From Puccinia triticina (lineage: Eukaryota > Basidiomycota > Pucciniomycetes > Pucciniales > Pucciniaceae), in NCBI RefSeq assembly GCF_026914185.1, contig NC_070573.1:1798001-1862000 (forward strand): a DNA stretch of 64,000 nt, written 5' to 3'. This document shows, piece by piece, positions 41,991 to 54,193 of this stretch. The notes under the pieces were generated by a model, which was not told where the DNA came from, did not search any database, and saw nothing but the letters and a program-made list of their open reading frames with translations. Position 1 is the first letter of the stretch. Every line of letters starts with the position of its first letter. The translations under genes and the position numbers were made by a program.

Positions 41991-43283
41991 TCAAGTCCTC
42001 AACTGTCCCCTCTCAAGCCCAAAGGCGCATCTCTGTGCCTTGTTTGTGCTGTGATCTTCTCTTGAAACCCCTTCAGCAGGTAACACTTAGGGTGCCCGGG
42101 TCCCCCCCACTTTTCTCAAAACATCAGGCACCCAGTACCACCCAGCGGGTGCAGGCAGTGCCAGGTACCTAGCAATGGGTCCAAACAGTTATTCTCTAGC
42201 CCCCGGTGGGTAGGATGAAATTGCAAAGCAAGAATCCTTCAGGAGGGCCACATTGGCACATCAAGAATGCCAAAACCAGCTGTCAAAAAAGCTACAAAGT
42301 GCAGCGTTCAAGTTAACCACTGCTCATAAATCCAGCTTTTTGTGGATTTTTGTGGAATTTATGGGGGTGGCAGGATTTTCATGAACCCTCTCAAATTCAT
42401 AGTTTGGATGGCAAAAATTTAGGACCACAACTTGATCTATTGTATTATAAATAAAGCATTGAGGGTGAGGAAATTTAGTGCTTCAAAATCCCCCCCTCCA
42501 GCCAAACTATCTTGGCTCTGCAAAAAGGAGCAATAGCTTGCAAATCCATAGGGCTGTTGGAGGCTTGCTTCACAAGATCAAACACCCTGCAGGAGAGGGA
42601 ATTTGTTAATTTTGCAAGACAGTATATGCAGTAGCAAAGGTTATTGGGGGGTTTGATCAGGTCTCAATGTAGATACAGCAGCCAAGAGTTGAACTCCTCC
42701 GATCCTCCCAGGCCAATAAAATAGATTATCCCAAGACTTATTCCTCATGGATTGGTCCAACAGGGGGGATAATACAGATGCAGTGATCACTGTGTACTCC
42801 CCCATCCTCTTGGACAAATGCATCCAATTGCTTGGAGAGGGGGGGGGGGGGGGGGGGGAATCTGCCAACTATCACTCCTGTGGACCTTGTCACCAATACA
42901 TCCAATTGCTCCCAGGTAGAAGTTGCAAAATTGTACCCATATATTTTCCTTTCCAAAACTATTGGATCCAATCATTTTCGTTTTTTTGTTTTGGGAGATC
43001 CTGGCAAATCCCATATCTCTCATAATCCTTCAGGTTTTGACTTGAAGGGTTTCAGATGCACCTCATGGCCCAATTTAAACCCCCAGCCATCAAAACTCAG
43101 CAAAGACCAAGTTCATAGCCAAAGCTGCTTGTTGACACCTCAAACTATCAATCATGGTGAGCAGCTGTGTTGACACCTCAAACTATCAATCATGGTGAAC
43201 AGCTGTGTTGAGGTTATGTGTTGTTGTCTCACTTTTATCTCTCAAGGTCTCTGATTTGTACCTGTCTAGTTCATATCACAGCT
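41991..43283. other. Non-coding stretch with homopolymer and duplication
   Basis: A G-run of about 20 lies at 42839-42858 and makes spurious Gly/Pro frames on both strands. A 38-bp tandem duplication (TGACACCTCAAACTATCAAT...) lies at about 43131-43206. No gene accepted. Confidence 0.5.
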
Positions 43284-43696
43284 TGTGACATCTCAGTCTT
43301 GTAGTCACCTGGAGAAGCAGAAATAGAAGGACTATTTCCTCATCCTTCCACCACCATCAACTCAACACACTGCTGTTCCTGGTGAGCATTTAATTGTTTC
43401 TTTTTCTTCCCTTTTTCTTCTTTGTCTTGGGCAATGATCATCCTTCCACAACCATCACCTCAACACACTACTGTTCCACAATTTCTCACTGCAACAATCT
43501 GCTGCACTCTGTCTGAATGGAGGGGCCAACCAAGGTTAAAGAAGCTGCAAGTGACAACAGGCCTGTGGGACAGACGTTAATCTGGAAATTGAAAATAAAG
43601 TGTTACAAGCTGTAAGCCACTCTTCCTGTTAGTGAAAAATAAAAATAAAATGAATGAATGTGGCAATGCCCTTTTTGAAAGGTTTGAGCAGCTCTG

Positions 43697-45814
43697 ATGG
43701 ATCTAAATCATAGGTTTGACTTGACGGGTGTGGAGGGTCAGTTTTCCCCCAAGTCCTGTCACAGCAAGAGTTTTTTTGAAGTGCAAGTGGGTTCCAAAAG
43801 TGAGTCATGTCTCAGTGTGAGGCTTGTAAAAGTGTACAGCATTTGCAAAAATTCTTCAAAACCAGTATCAAGACGATGTCTTGGTATGTATGGGCATCAA
43901 GAGGGATATATAAGGCACACACCAGCTTGCTTCAATTTCAGTGGAAAATATTCCCACTTAGCACTCTACTTGTCTCTCAACCAATTCCAATACCACTGAA
44001 ATATTTGACAGAATAAGCTCATCCAACTCAATGATCCATAGCATGAGATTGATTGTGGTAAGATTCCATATTCCATCTAGAAAGATGAGAGCAACAAATT
44101 TGAAAATTATTTATTTTTCCTTTAAAGCTTCTTCAATTTGGTATACTGGTTACTGCACCTTTACCTCGTGGGAAAATCTTTTGGGAAGAGATTGCCAATC
44201 AATTGGAGTCAAAAACAAACGGTTCAGATGGCTGTCATTTAGCTTCAGATGTTGGATCAAATGTTCTGCATGATCAACCAGAAATTTCAGGTTCTCCAGT
44301 GAGTTATGCAGTTTATCTACTTGGATTGGACTGGTTCAAAGGAAGTGAAATTTCTCCAATCACATGGGCTTTGGATTTTGAAGAGCTCCAGTTCAAATGA
44401 AATCTTGAGTGGTTTGGTTCATGGATCAACAGGCATACATGATCAGGCTGAAAGCTCTGTGAGTGATACAGTTTCTCCACAACATTCATGAAGGTACCAC
44501 AACTAATTTGTTTCCATTATACCAATCATTGGGTTTTGAGAGAGCAAATGATAATGAAATCCACAGTAATTCATTTCTCAGATCAAATTTGCAGCAAGAT
44601 CATACAAGAGATTCTGTGAGTGATAGACTATCCAAAAATTCAACAGAAGTAAATTTAGTTTCTGACATGTGAGCCATAGGTTTTGGAGAGATTAAATGGA
44701 AATGAAATACAGGGCAACACCATTCATGCCTCAACATTTCCAAATTATCAGCAAGAGAATTTGGTGAGTAATCTACTTGTTTTAGAGACCTAGGAGGAAA
44801 ATAAAATTAAAACACATTATTTGGGGGTATGGGTTTTGAAGGATTACAATGGGAATGAAATAGATGAAAATAATCTTCTTGGATCAGATGCACTGGATGA
44901 ACATCCAGAAATTTTTGTGTGTTATTGAGCTCTGATGAACTCCAAGAATGCAACCTTTGAAATTTTCTCAATGTCTGGATTGTAGCTCATGCAGAGCACC
45001 AATGGGGATGAGATAATTGAAAATCCCATCACTAGATCAGAAGTATTTAATGATCAGTCAGAAAATTTGGTGAGGAATACAATTTTTTTGGACCACCTTT
45101 ATAAAAGGATAAGAAAATTGAAAACTGATTTTATCATGTGGGTCATGGCTGTTTAAGGTGGCCATTGGGGAGGAAATGTTTAGAATTTCTGTTCATGGAT
45201 CAAGTCTGCTTCCAGAGATTTCTGTGTGTAATATTATTAATTGAAAACATCAAAGAAGGAGATAACAGTGAAATTTTATTCACCAGATTAATGATGTTTT
45301 TTAGATTTCTGATGTGGTCAATGGAATCCTCAGCAAAATTCCTTACTTCAAGTTTCAGGATTTCAGAACTTACCTATCCTCATTATTTCCAAGTTTTATA
45401 ACTGCCACTAGAAAGGAAAATGTGAGTAGTAAATTTGAGATCAGATGGCAACAAGTAAAAAAAACCTAACAAAATTTTCTTCTTCTTTCTATTCACATCT
45501 AGGTCCACCAAGAGGAAGGGAATAGATGTAGCATTTGTCTTGAAAGTTTGGATCAAAGATTAGGCAAAAAATGGGGATCTTGCACACACCCATTCCATAT
45601 GGATTGCATTGCTCCTTGGGAAGCAAGACATTACACATGTCCCATCTGCAGAGAAGAAGATAAAGAGCTTCCATCCTACAAGTCAACCTATGAATCCGGA
45701 ATTCTATTGCATATAGCAGCCTTTGATGCTAAGAACAAAGCCCCTGGATATGTTTTTGATGTGAGTTGCACCAATTTATTTGAAGCAGTGATGGGTGTTA
45801 TTCTGAAAACTTGA
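43697..45814 (+). CDS. Multi-exon RING-H2 protein with repeated exons, copy A
   Basis: The last exon (45504-45814, after acceptor ATCTAG) encodes RCSICLESLDQRLGKKWGSC, then HPFHMDCIAPWE and YTCPICRE: a RING-H2 finger (C-x2-C, C, H-x2-H-x2-C, C-x2-C) as in E3 ubiquitin ligases. A conserved tail follows, AFDAKNKAPGYVFDVSCTNL. Upstream, 44190-45235 holds about seven short exon-like units with GTGAGT-type donors, then an exon SDVVNGILSKIPYFKF at about 45305. The 5' end is uncertain: conserved open sequence starts by 43697, and a 69-codon frame (43807-44016) is kept in both copies. The exact exon chain needs transcripts. Substrate and role unknown. Confidence 0.55.
44190..45235 (+). repeat. Array of about seven short repeated exons in copy A
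   Basis: Exon-like units of 70-85 bp occur about every 130-160 bp near 44200, 44392, 44535, 44690, 44840, 45000 and 45158. Most share a pattern NGNEI-x2-N-x3-GS-x4-DQ-x-ENL, followed by a GT donor. Examples: NDNEIHSNSFLRSN, NGNEIQGNTIHAST, NGNEIDENNLLGSD, NGDEIIENPITRSE. Introns between them are 60-90 bp. Confidence 0.6.
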
Positions 45815-48527
45815 TGAGAACAGGATTACAGCATTCATAATATTGAAGACACAAGATATGAATGGAATGAATTCAAAATGGCACACCCTTCAATATCTGA
45901 AAGAATTATGGAAGTGTATGATGACAAATTACTTGCACATGAAATTCCTCCTTTGGGGATTTTTTCAAGAGACAGGAGTACAGGTTAATGTGTCAGGTTT
46001 ACCATCCATTGGCCAATTTAGTGGAAAGAATTCCCATCTGTTAATAGGAGCTATGTGCACATAGCTACCTGGGTTAAGAAGGGGTTTATTTTGCTAAATT
46101 GTTTCAAATTCTTTCTTATTTGTCCATTAGTATCTTATGGCTTGATTTGTGAAAATTTCTCTTCCTTTTTCCATGGATTCAAATTGGATCCTGCACCCGG
46201 ATTATTAACTCAAGATCAATCCATATCATTGTTTGGTAGAATTTTTCACATACTCCTGATATTTCTAATTTTCATTTAACTTTCTCTTATTCTCACAAAT
46301 GTTTTTTTCTCTCCTACTCTCACCATTTTTATCCCTCATCTCCCATCACGAGTGCATATCTTTAGTCCTCAAAAATAATAGGATCTTTCCAGGATACAAA
46401 TTGGTTTCACTGCCAAAAACCTGAATCGGTTGAGGTTGATCCGGGATGCATTCAAGCTGTTTGTGTTGAAGCTATGGCCGGAGGTCAAAGAGATGAGAGA
46501 TGACCCAAAGGAAAAACACCCTCAAGGATGCTCAGAGGACAACAACAAAGGGGGACAAGGAAGCCCTCAAGGAGGGCAGAAGCTGCTAGCTTGTGTGGCG
46601 GAAAAGCACACACGCCACACTTGTGACATCTCAGTCTTGTAGTCACCTGGAGAAGCAGAAATGGAAGGACTATTTCCTCATCCTTCCACAGCCATCAACT
46701 CAACACACTGCTGTTCTTGGTGAGCATTTAATTGTTTATTTTTATTCCCTTTTTCTTCTTTGTCTAGTGCAATGATCATCCTTCCACAACCATCACCTCA
46801 ACACACTACTGTTCCACAATTTCTCACTTTAACAATCTGCTGCCCTCTGCCTGAATGGAGGGGCCAACCAAGCACAGACTGTTACACAAGCTGAAAGTGA
46901 CAACAGGCCTGTGGGACAGATGTTAATCTGGAAATTGAGAATAAAGTGTTATGAGCTGTAACCCACTCTTGTTAGTGAAAAATAAAACACAAAATGAATG
47001 AATGTGACAATGCCTTTTTTCAAAGGTTTCACAGCAACCAGGTTGGTACTTTTTTCTTCACATGTATCAAGTTTTACATAATTTGGCTGTGCTCAGAGTC
47101 TCATGAAAGTATCAGGAGTTTTGTTGAAGGGCAAGTGGGTTCCAAAAGTGAGTCATGTCTCAGTGTGAGGCTTGTAAAAGTGTACAGCATTTGCAACAAT
47201 TCTTCAAAACCAGTATCAAGATGATGTCTTGGTATTTATGGGCACCAAGAGGGATATATAAGGCACACACCAGCTTGCTTCAATTTCAGTGGAAAAGATT
47301 CCCACTTAGCACTCTACTTGTCTCTCAACCAATTCCAATCCCTCTGAACTATTTTACAGAATAAGCTCACCCAACTCAATGATCCACAGGATGAGATTGA
47401 TTGTGGTAAGATTTTATATTCCATCTGAACAAAAGAAAAAACTGAGGTTGAAAATTAATTATTTTGTCTTTGAAGCTTCTTCAAGTGGCTATATTGGTTA
47501 CTGCACCTCTACCTCGTGGGAAAGAATTTCGGGACAAGATGCCAAACCAAGTGGATTCCACCACAAACAGTTTGGATGGCTGTCATTCAGCTTCAGATGT
47601 TGGATCAAATGTGCTACATGATCAACCAGAAACTTCAGGTTCTCCAGTGAGTTATGTGATTTATCTCCTTGGATTGGATTGGTCTAAAGGAACTGACATT
47701 TGTCCTATCACATGTTCTTTGGCTTCTGAAGATCTCCAATGCACATGAAATCTCTAGTGATTCTGTTCATGGATCAGCAGGGCTACATGATCAGGCTGAA
47801 AGCTCCGTGAGTGATACAGTTTGTTTACAACATTCATGAAGGTACCAGAACTCATTTTGATTACTATTTAAATATTTTATTTTTCAGAGAGAAATTGATA
47901 ATGGATTAACTGGGAATGAATTTACTAAATTAAAAACGGAGCATGATTATCCAGGAGATTCTGTGAGTGATAGACCATCCAAAAAAGCAACAGCAGAAGC
48001 TTTAGTTTCTAACATGTGAACCATAGGTTTTGGAGAGGTCCAATGGAAAGGAAATTCAAGGCAACACCATTCATACATCAACAGTGCAAAATTATCAGCC
48101 AGGAAATTTGGTGAGTAATCTGGTTAGCTTAGACACCCAGGAGGAAAATGAAGCTGATACATAATCTATCCGGGTGATGTATTTTGAAGGTGCCCAATGG
48201 GAATGAAATAGCTGGGAATGGATTGCCAGGACCAGAAGTCCACAATGATCAAGAAAATAATTTGGTGAGTAATCCACCTGGTTTGGACCACCCAACAGCA
48301 AAAAAAAAAAAAAAAAAATGGAAAAAAAGATTCATAATTCTATTTTCTGTTTTTGAAGGGAGCCAATGGGGAAGAAATTTCTAGAAATTCTGTTCTGAGA
48401 TCAACAGTGCTTAATAACCTACCACAGTTTCCTCATGTGAGTCATCTTATTGCTTGAGACCATCCAAGAAGGAAATAACATTGAAAGTTTTTTTACCACA
48501 TTAATTCTGGTTTAATAGATTTCCAAT

Positions 48528-51500
48528 GGGGATATAGAATTTTACAAAGTGCATTTTACAGGGTACGTGGCCCTGTAAATTGAATGGAGTGTAAAAATAC
48601 ACATAGGGGGGGGTTATGTGTAGTTTTACAAAATACGACCCAAATTTCCCCCATTGCAAAAGGTTCCATTGTAAAAAGAACACTGTTAAACTAAATCTCC
48701 AGGTCTCCAAGTGCAAATTTACAGGCCCCCAAATTCACGAGGTCCCAATTTGTAAAACATCTTCAGTGTGAAACTCTATTCCCACCTCTGCAGCTGCAAT
48801 TTCACACACACCATGCAAAAATCACCTTGCAAAATTCAATTTTTAGCAACACAAAATATATTTTTGCAAGCTGCAATCACTATTTACAATGGGGGATGGC
48901 AAGCGCAAATGAATAGAAAGAGATAAAACTTTAAGAAAAATTGAACCACCAGTTGTTAATTCTTGGCAAATCTCTTGCTTCGTCTCTTTTGTGTTGCACC
49001 TTCAAGATGTGAATTTGGGATTTCAGCTGGATCTTTGAGCTTGTTGGATGATGTGTCCGGAACAAGCCGTGAGAGCCTCAGTTTCAGGGTGGTCGGTCCA
49101 CGAGCCGAATGCGCAGGAAACTTGTTGTTGGGTTTGGAAGTCAAGATCGCTGCCATCTTGGAAGCAGACAAAGTGTGAAGCCCCCCTCATCAATGGGGCT
49201 CCACACAAAGGGTCACGGGATTACGTGACCCCCGCGCATCAAATTACTTAGTCCAAGCTGCTCGCTTCCCTAGTCCGGCAGAGAGTTCCTCCTCTCTCCC
49301 GGCTAGGTAAGCTCGACCCCGTTTCTTCTCTCCTCGATTTCCTTCTTCATGATTTGCCTGTATTTAGACTAACGCAGAGAGTTCCTCCTCTCTCCCGGCT
49401 AGCCTGAAATCCAGTCCCCCACAGTTTGGACCTAGAAACCTCCCAGACGGCTTCTAGCCCGCTCCCCGCGCCCTTTCTACCCATCTCATCAGTGAGGGTC
49501 TACTGGACCCTTACACAAAGTTTCAGATTTGTTCTTCATGTCTTTGAAGCTTGAAGAATTGGAGTCCGATGGTTCATCTCCGCTTGACTCCGATGATTCG
49601 TCTCCGCTTGAGTCCAATGATTTGTCTCCACTTGACTCTGACAATTGGTCTCCACTATCATTTTTTTGATCCAGGTTGTCAGTTGACTCTTCATCAGAGT
49701 CGCTAGCACCCAAGTCGTCAAAATCAGTAACAAAGTTGCCCTCATCAAGAACAGTTGCCGCTTTAGCCGATGGAGGATGATGTTGTGAATTGATCATGCT
49801 GGCTAAATGGACAAAGGGTATATCCCCTTTGGCGTTTGGGTGGTCCTTGCTGATCTTCGCAATTGAATCGTTGATAAACTCTTGCTCAGAAGTGGTCCAG
49901 GCACGCGTGTAAAACAGCCAACTTGTGAAGGGATGACACCCTCCAATGGATGAGATGTTGGTGTTCACAAGTCGGGCATATCCGTCGTTTTGCCGGTCAT
50001 CGTGCAACCATACACCTGTGGTGCTGCCACGTCCGCTCCGTACGACTTTACACCAATAGTGGGAGCCGTTCCAGTATCCCCGAGAGAAAAGTGTGAACTT
50101 CACACCAGAAATGGAGATCTGGTGCGGCCAATCCATTGCACCCATGTATCGCTCACGCTCAATTGGGTCGGAGGGCTGAGTAACTTCCATGAAGAAGTAC
50201 AGGTGCTGAGGAGGAAGATCGTCTTTGAATGCAAGACGAGAGGTCTCCTGGACGTACTCAGCAGTCAAGCTCGAGCCATTGGGCTGTTCTGTCGATATTG
50301 TTATGTCAGGGGATTGGCTCTTGACCTTCTTTGGGCGGCCTCTGGCCTTGGGCTTTGGCTCAGTTGATGCATTGATTGAATCACATTGACATACAAGTCC
50401 AGGAGTTTTGGAGATACCGGTGGTCGTCCACAAGTTGAGAAGGCATGTAACATCAGAAGGAGTGATTCCGTTCTCAAGGAAATTCTTTAGTTCGATCTTG
50501 ATGGGTGTTAACGATCGGATTTGAGCAGCCAGACAAGGTTGAGCAGATTTGCAAACAAAGCTCCGATGCTCAACGACTTCAAACAAGCCGGTGAGCGCCT
50601 TGGTTGGATTGTTCTTCGGATCCAAGAGCAGCTCGAGGAAGAAATCACAGGAAGCAAAGGCACCCGGCACAAACCTTGCTTGGTGCCTCTCATTGCAGAT
50701 ATTGAACAACTTGGTCTGTGCGTTGGTCAAGACCGTTCGGATCCGTCCAATCTTGGTTAGATTGAAGGTCGTCCGGGATCCGAAATGCATTACCAGATGG
50801 TAAAAAAGGGTTGCCCCTTTGCCTTTACTGTTCCGATGCCACAAGGGGTTATACAAGGCAAAGAGTGATTCCAAAGCAGCCGACATCCAGCATCGATTCT
50901 TCAGATGTTCCTCGGGTGAAGCGGTGTATGATGGGTAAGTCGACCACTCGCTTTGGTCAACATTGAGTGAATTTTTTGGGCGGCCGGCATTCTTCTTCTT
51001 GGTGGAAGGTTCAGGACCGTCCAAAAGCCCAGCTGTAGTATCAGGTGGTCGGCCGTCGTTGATGAATTTGCGTTTGGTTGGCTTGGCCCAGCCCATTGAA
51101 TGCGAGATGTTGACTTGCATCTTCGTCTGAGATCCATACTCCACCGATACACCACACATGACCGCGTTAAACTCCTCCTCCAGCACAGAGATGAACCCAA
51201 ATAGCTCGACCATTCCCACCATAAGACATTTCTTCCCCGAGCTTCAAGAAAAAGGCAATCAAATCAGCAATGAGAAGGAAAAAAGTACGATAAACAGTCT
51301 TGCCTGACCTTATCATGTAGTAAACCCAATGCATGCTTTCGATTGCGTTGGTTGTATCCGGGAGTCCGTCCTTGCCATCAGGATGATCATCTAACATCGT
51401 TCGGCGAGATGGGAAAAGCATTGATTGGATGTCCGACATAGTCCACCAGTCGAGCCAGCGCTTCGTCTTTGGAAATAGGCGGCGTAACTCGTCAATCTTT

Positions 51501-53687
51501 TCCTCGTGAGTAAGACCACCTTCTTCGATTGGATCAAGGAGAGCCATGCACTTTTTCTGGAAGTCGGCCTAAGAGAAAATATTCAGATCAGATGTTGCAA
51601 GAGACAATCAATAAACATGGAACTCACATCTTGATCGGCCGAGAGGATTGAGCGATTGCGCTTAACCCTTGTCACCTGAGCCCGAAAATGCTGGTGACAT
51701 CCTTTGATCATTTTAGCCGCTCTCATTGGGTCTGTACATGCAAAAACGTCCATGTACGCGGCCTTGAAACCTTCTGTTTGCGCAAGGGAAAAGTCGACCA
51801 CCTGTCTAACCATCAGATCGCGCTCCGCCGGTGTGATATCAGTCCGAACAAACTGCCTCAAGAGGGCCGAGAAGTGCAGCTTGTAGTAATTAATGCTCAG
51901 GCCTCGAATCCAAGAAAGCTGGACAGGGATCCACCTTGCTATTTGCTCGCAGAACATCGAGGTGGTAAGCAAATAGCCGTTCTCGAAAAATCAATATGTA
52001 ACATCAGAGATCAGGCCACCCTGGTACACTTCGTTGTTTTCATCTCGGGCCAATAGTCGTTTGGCCATCCATTTGGTCTGGAACGTGAAATGTTCGGAGT
52101 CTGTCTGAAAGCCTGAGGAGATAACAAGCAGTCCGCGCCTGAGGTAATTCAAGTTTCAGTTAGCAGAACCAGTTAGATCAAAGTAACTCAGGCGTACGCA
52201 TTCCATTGGAATAAGTCAATCAAGAACTTGTCTCCAACACCCGCGCCTAGCTTGTTGGGGACAATATTGAGCTCTCGTAGCATAAGCCGGCGGTAGTAAC
52301 ACAAACGATCGGCATTAACAAGTGAACCGTGAATTTCTGTCACGCTCGCAATGGGATCATCAAGGGTACTTGGTTGACCCATCTGGACAACAAATCAAAT
52401 TAACCATCTTGTACAAAAAATTGATGAATGAGTAAGACCAACCCTCAATTTTAAGGCACCAGCCGATGGGTTCTTCACAATCTCAGCTTTGAGAGCAGCG
52501 CGCGCGAGCGGGTCAGGCTTTTTGGATTCGGGCCAGGGGTGATCATGTAGGCCTCGGTGTCGGAGCAAAGCCCAGCCGGAGGGGACGTGGAAGTCGAATC
52601 GGAGTGCTGTTCCCTCACAAGCCACCCAGAGAACTTTCCCAGGACATTGGCCAGCAGCTCCTGGACATCTTGGCACACTAGCAGTATTCACAGGCATAAA
52701 TGAATGATCAGAAAGGGTTTCGCGGAAACTTCAAAGCTCTGGAAGACTCACCGCTCGAGGTACTCTTGGATGCCTCCTCTTCCGGTCGGGGGGGATCCAA
52801 CCCACTGACAGGTGTCCATGTCGCAAACCAGAGCACCGAGGCAATACACCCGCTGGATTTTCCAGATGCCTTTACTGCGCTTCTCCACTCCGGTGGTTTT
52901 GGTAAATCCCACCGACCCAAAGTTGACCACAGTCTCGTTGGCTGCCTTGACGAAGATGGTTGCACCATTTGGATATATGGGATAGTTCTCTCGGTCCAGT
53001 GTGCATCCGTGATCGATGAAAGTATGGAAGGACTCAAAGTCAATAGGCAACTCCCACTTCACAGTAATATTGGGTGGGTCTGGTGCTGGGGGGTTTGATG
53101 GAGGGGAAGACATTAGGAATGGACTGTCAAAAAAAGAGGAGGGATAGACGGAATGGCGAGTTGTGGTTCTCCACCAAGCAAGTGGAGGGGGGAATGTCTT
53201 TGAGGGGAGGAGGCCGAGAACCTGTCTTGAGACTGGCTGAAGGACGAATGCATCTCTGCCGATGGTCTCCTCATCTAGATACACACGGTATGATGCCAAA
53301 CACGTGATAGGAGGATATGTACTTTGCCAATTGGGAAATACCGTGCTTGTATTTTTGTATTACACAAGATGATACTGTACTATTGCAAGCTCTGTAACCG
53401 AATATCTGGCTGTACAATAGTAAAAATCAACATAGCCTTCCCCAATCCGGAAAATTGAGTGGTGCAGCGGCCTGCGCTGTAAAAATGGTGCTGTAAATGT
53501 ATATTTCACCGCTTGAGGGTGGCTTTATACACTGCACGTTTTGCATGGCCTGTCTTTGCGAGGGGGGAAATCTGGTTGACAATTTGTAAAATTACACATA
53601 ACCCCCCGTAAAATACATTTTTACGCCGCACTGCTTTTACAGGGCCTTGTACCCCGTAAAATGCACTTTGTAAAATTCACTTACCCC
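48528..53687 (-). mobile_element. Mutator-like element (MULE) with long TIRs, 5.2 kb
   Basis: Long inverted repeats of over 100 bp share GAATTTTACAAAGTGCATTT, GGCCCTGTAAA, GTGTAAAAAT-like and GGGGGGTTATGTGTA words on the left (48528-48640) and, reversed, on the right (53575-53687). Both ends start GGGG. A 9-bp duplication ATTTCCAAT (48519-48527 and 53688-53696; the next base G also matches) flanks it. Size of duplication and long TIRs fit the Mutator superfamily. It inserted at the first bases of an exon of RING copy B. Confidence 0.88.
49489..53299 (-). CDS. MULE transposase with GCM/WRKY-type finger and C-terminal USP-like domain
   Basis: Minus-strand exons in order: head with IWKIQRVYCLGALVCDMDTC (53299-52748), a zinc-finger region WALLRHRGLHDHPWPESKKP (52697-52395), transposase core F-QTKWMAKRLLAR, GGLISDVTY and IARWIPVQLSWIRGLSINYY (about 52080-51583), and WLDWWTMSDIQ with LPDTTNAIESMHWVYY (51547-51230). 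A long C-terminal exon follows (51222-49489). The last exon has NRCWMSAALESLFALYNPLW and HYWCKVVR...GVWLHDDRQN...LFYTRA, matching the Cys and His boxes of ubiquitin-specific proteases, and ends in a Ser/Glu/Asp tail. A frame change near 51200 is either an intron or a frameshift. Intactness is unproven. Confidence 0.65.
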
Positions 53688-54193
53688 ATTTCCAATGTGG
53701 TTGATGGAATCCCCACAGAAATTCCTTCCTCTCAGGAAATCAAAAATCATCTATCCTCATCATCCTCAAATTTCCCAACTGCTACTGAAGATAAAAATGT
53801 GAGTGATAAATTTTCTAGACCAGATTGCAATGAGCATAAAAACCTAATAATTCCTTTCTTCTTCTTTCCATCCCCATGTGGGTTCACCAGGAAGAAGAAA
53901 ATCAATGTGCGATTTGTCTTGAAAGTTTAGATCAAAGCTTAAACAAACAACGGAAAAGTTGCAGACACTCATTCCATGTGGATTGTATAGCTCCTTGGGA
54001 AGCACTACATTACACATGTCCTGAGTGCAGAGAAGCAGAAAAAGGCCTTCCATCCTACGAGCCAACCTATAAACTCGGGATTCTATTGCATTTAGCAGCT
54101 TATTATGCTAGGAACAAAGCCCCTGGATTTGTTTTTGATGTGAGTTATGCCAATTTATTTGAAGCTGCAATGAGTGTAATTCTGAAAGCTTGA

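Larger units (their letters stand above)
43284..46480 (+). repeat. Tandem duplication, unit A
   Basis: Begins CTTGTGACATCTCAGTCTTG, which recurs at 46620. It stays collinear with 46620-48528 and 53688-54870 (unit B) through the RING exon and its 3' flank. It shares GTCCTCAAAAATAAT and CTGAAT-GGTTGAGGTTGATC near 46365-46440 with unit B near 54760-54835. Confidence 0.8.
46620..54193 (+). pseudogene. RING-H2 gene copy B, split by a MULE
   Basis: Collinear with copy A: the 69-codon frame at 47155-47364, and repeated exons near 47575, 47745, 47890, 48035, 48188 (NGNEIAGNGLPGPEVHNDQ) and 48357. The next exon starts ATTTCCAATG at 48519, where a 5.2-kb MULE is inserted; it continues at 53688. The RING exon (53884-54193) reads CAICLESLDQSLNKQRKSC, HSFHVDCIAPWE and YTCPECRE, with all metal ligands kept. 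The acceptor before this exon, TAG in copy A, is TGG here. The copy is therefore probably non-functional as a full gene, though the RING frame remains open. Confidence 0.6.

Noticed and set aside
42641..43173. Frames around the poly-G tract, considered as a Harbinger nuclease piece
   Set aside because: Gly/Pro runs come from the G tract and the remaining residues match no motif I can defend.
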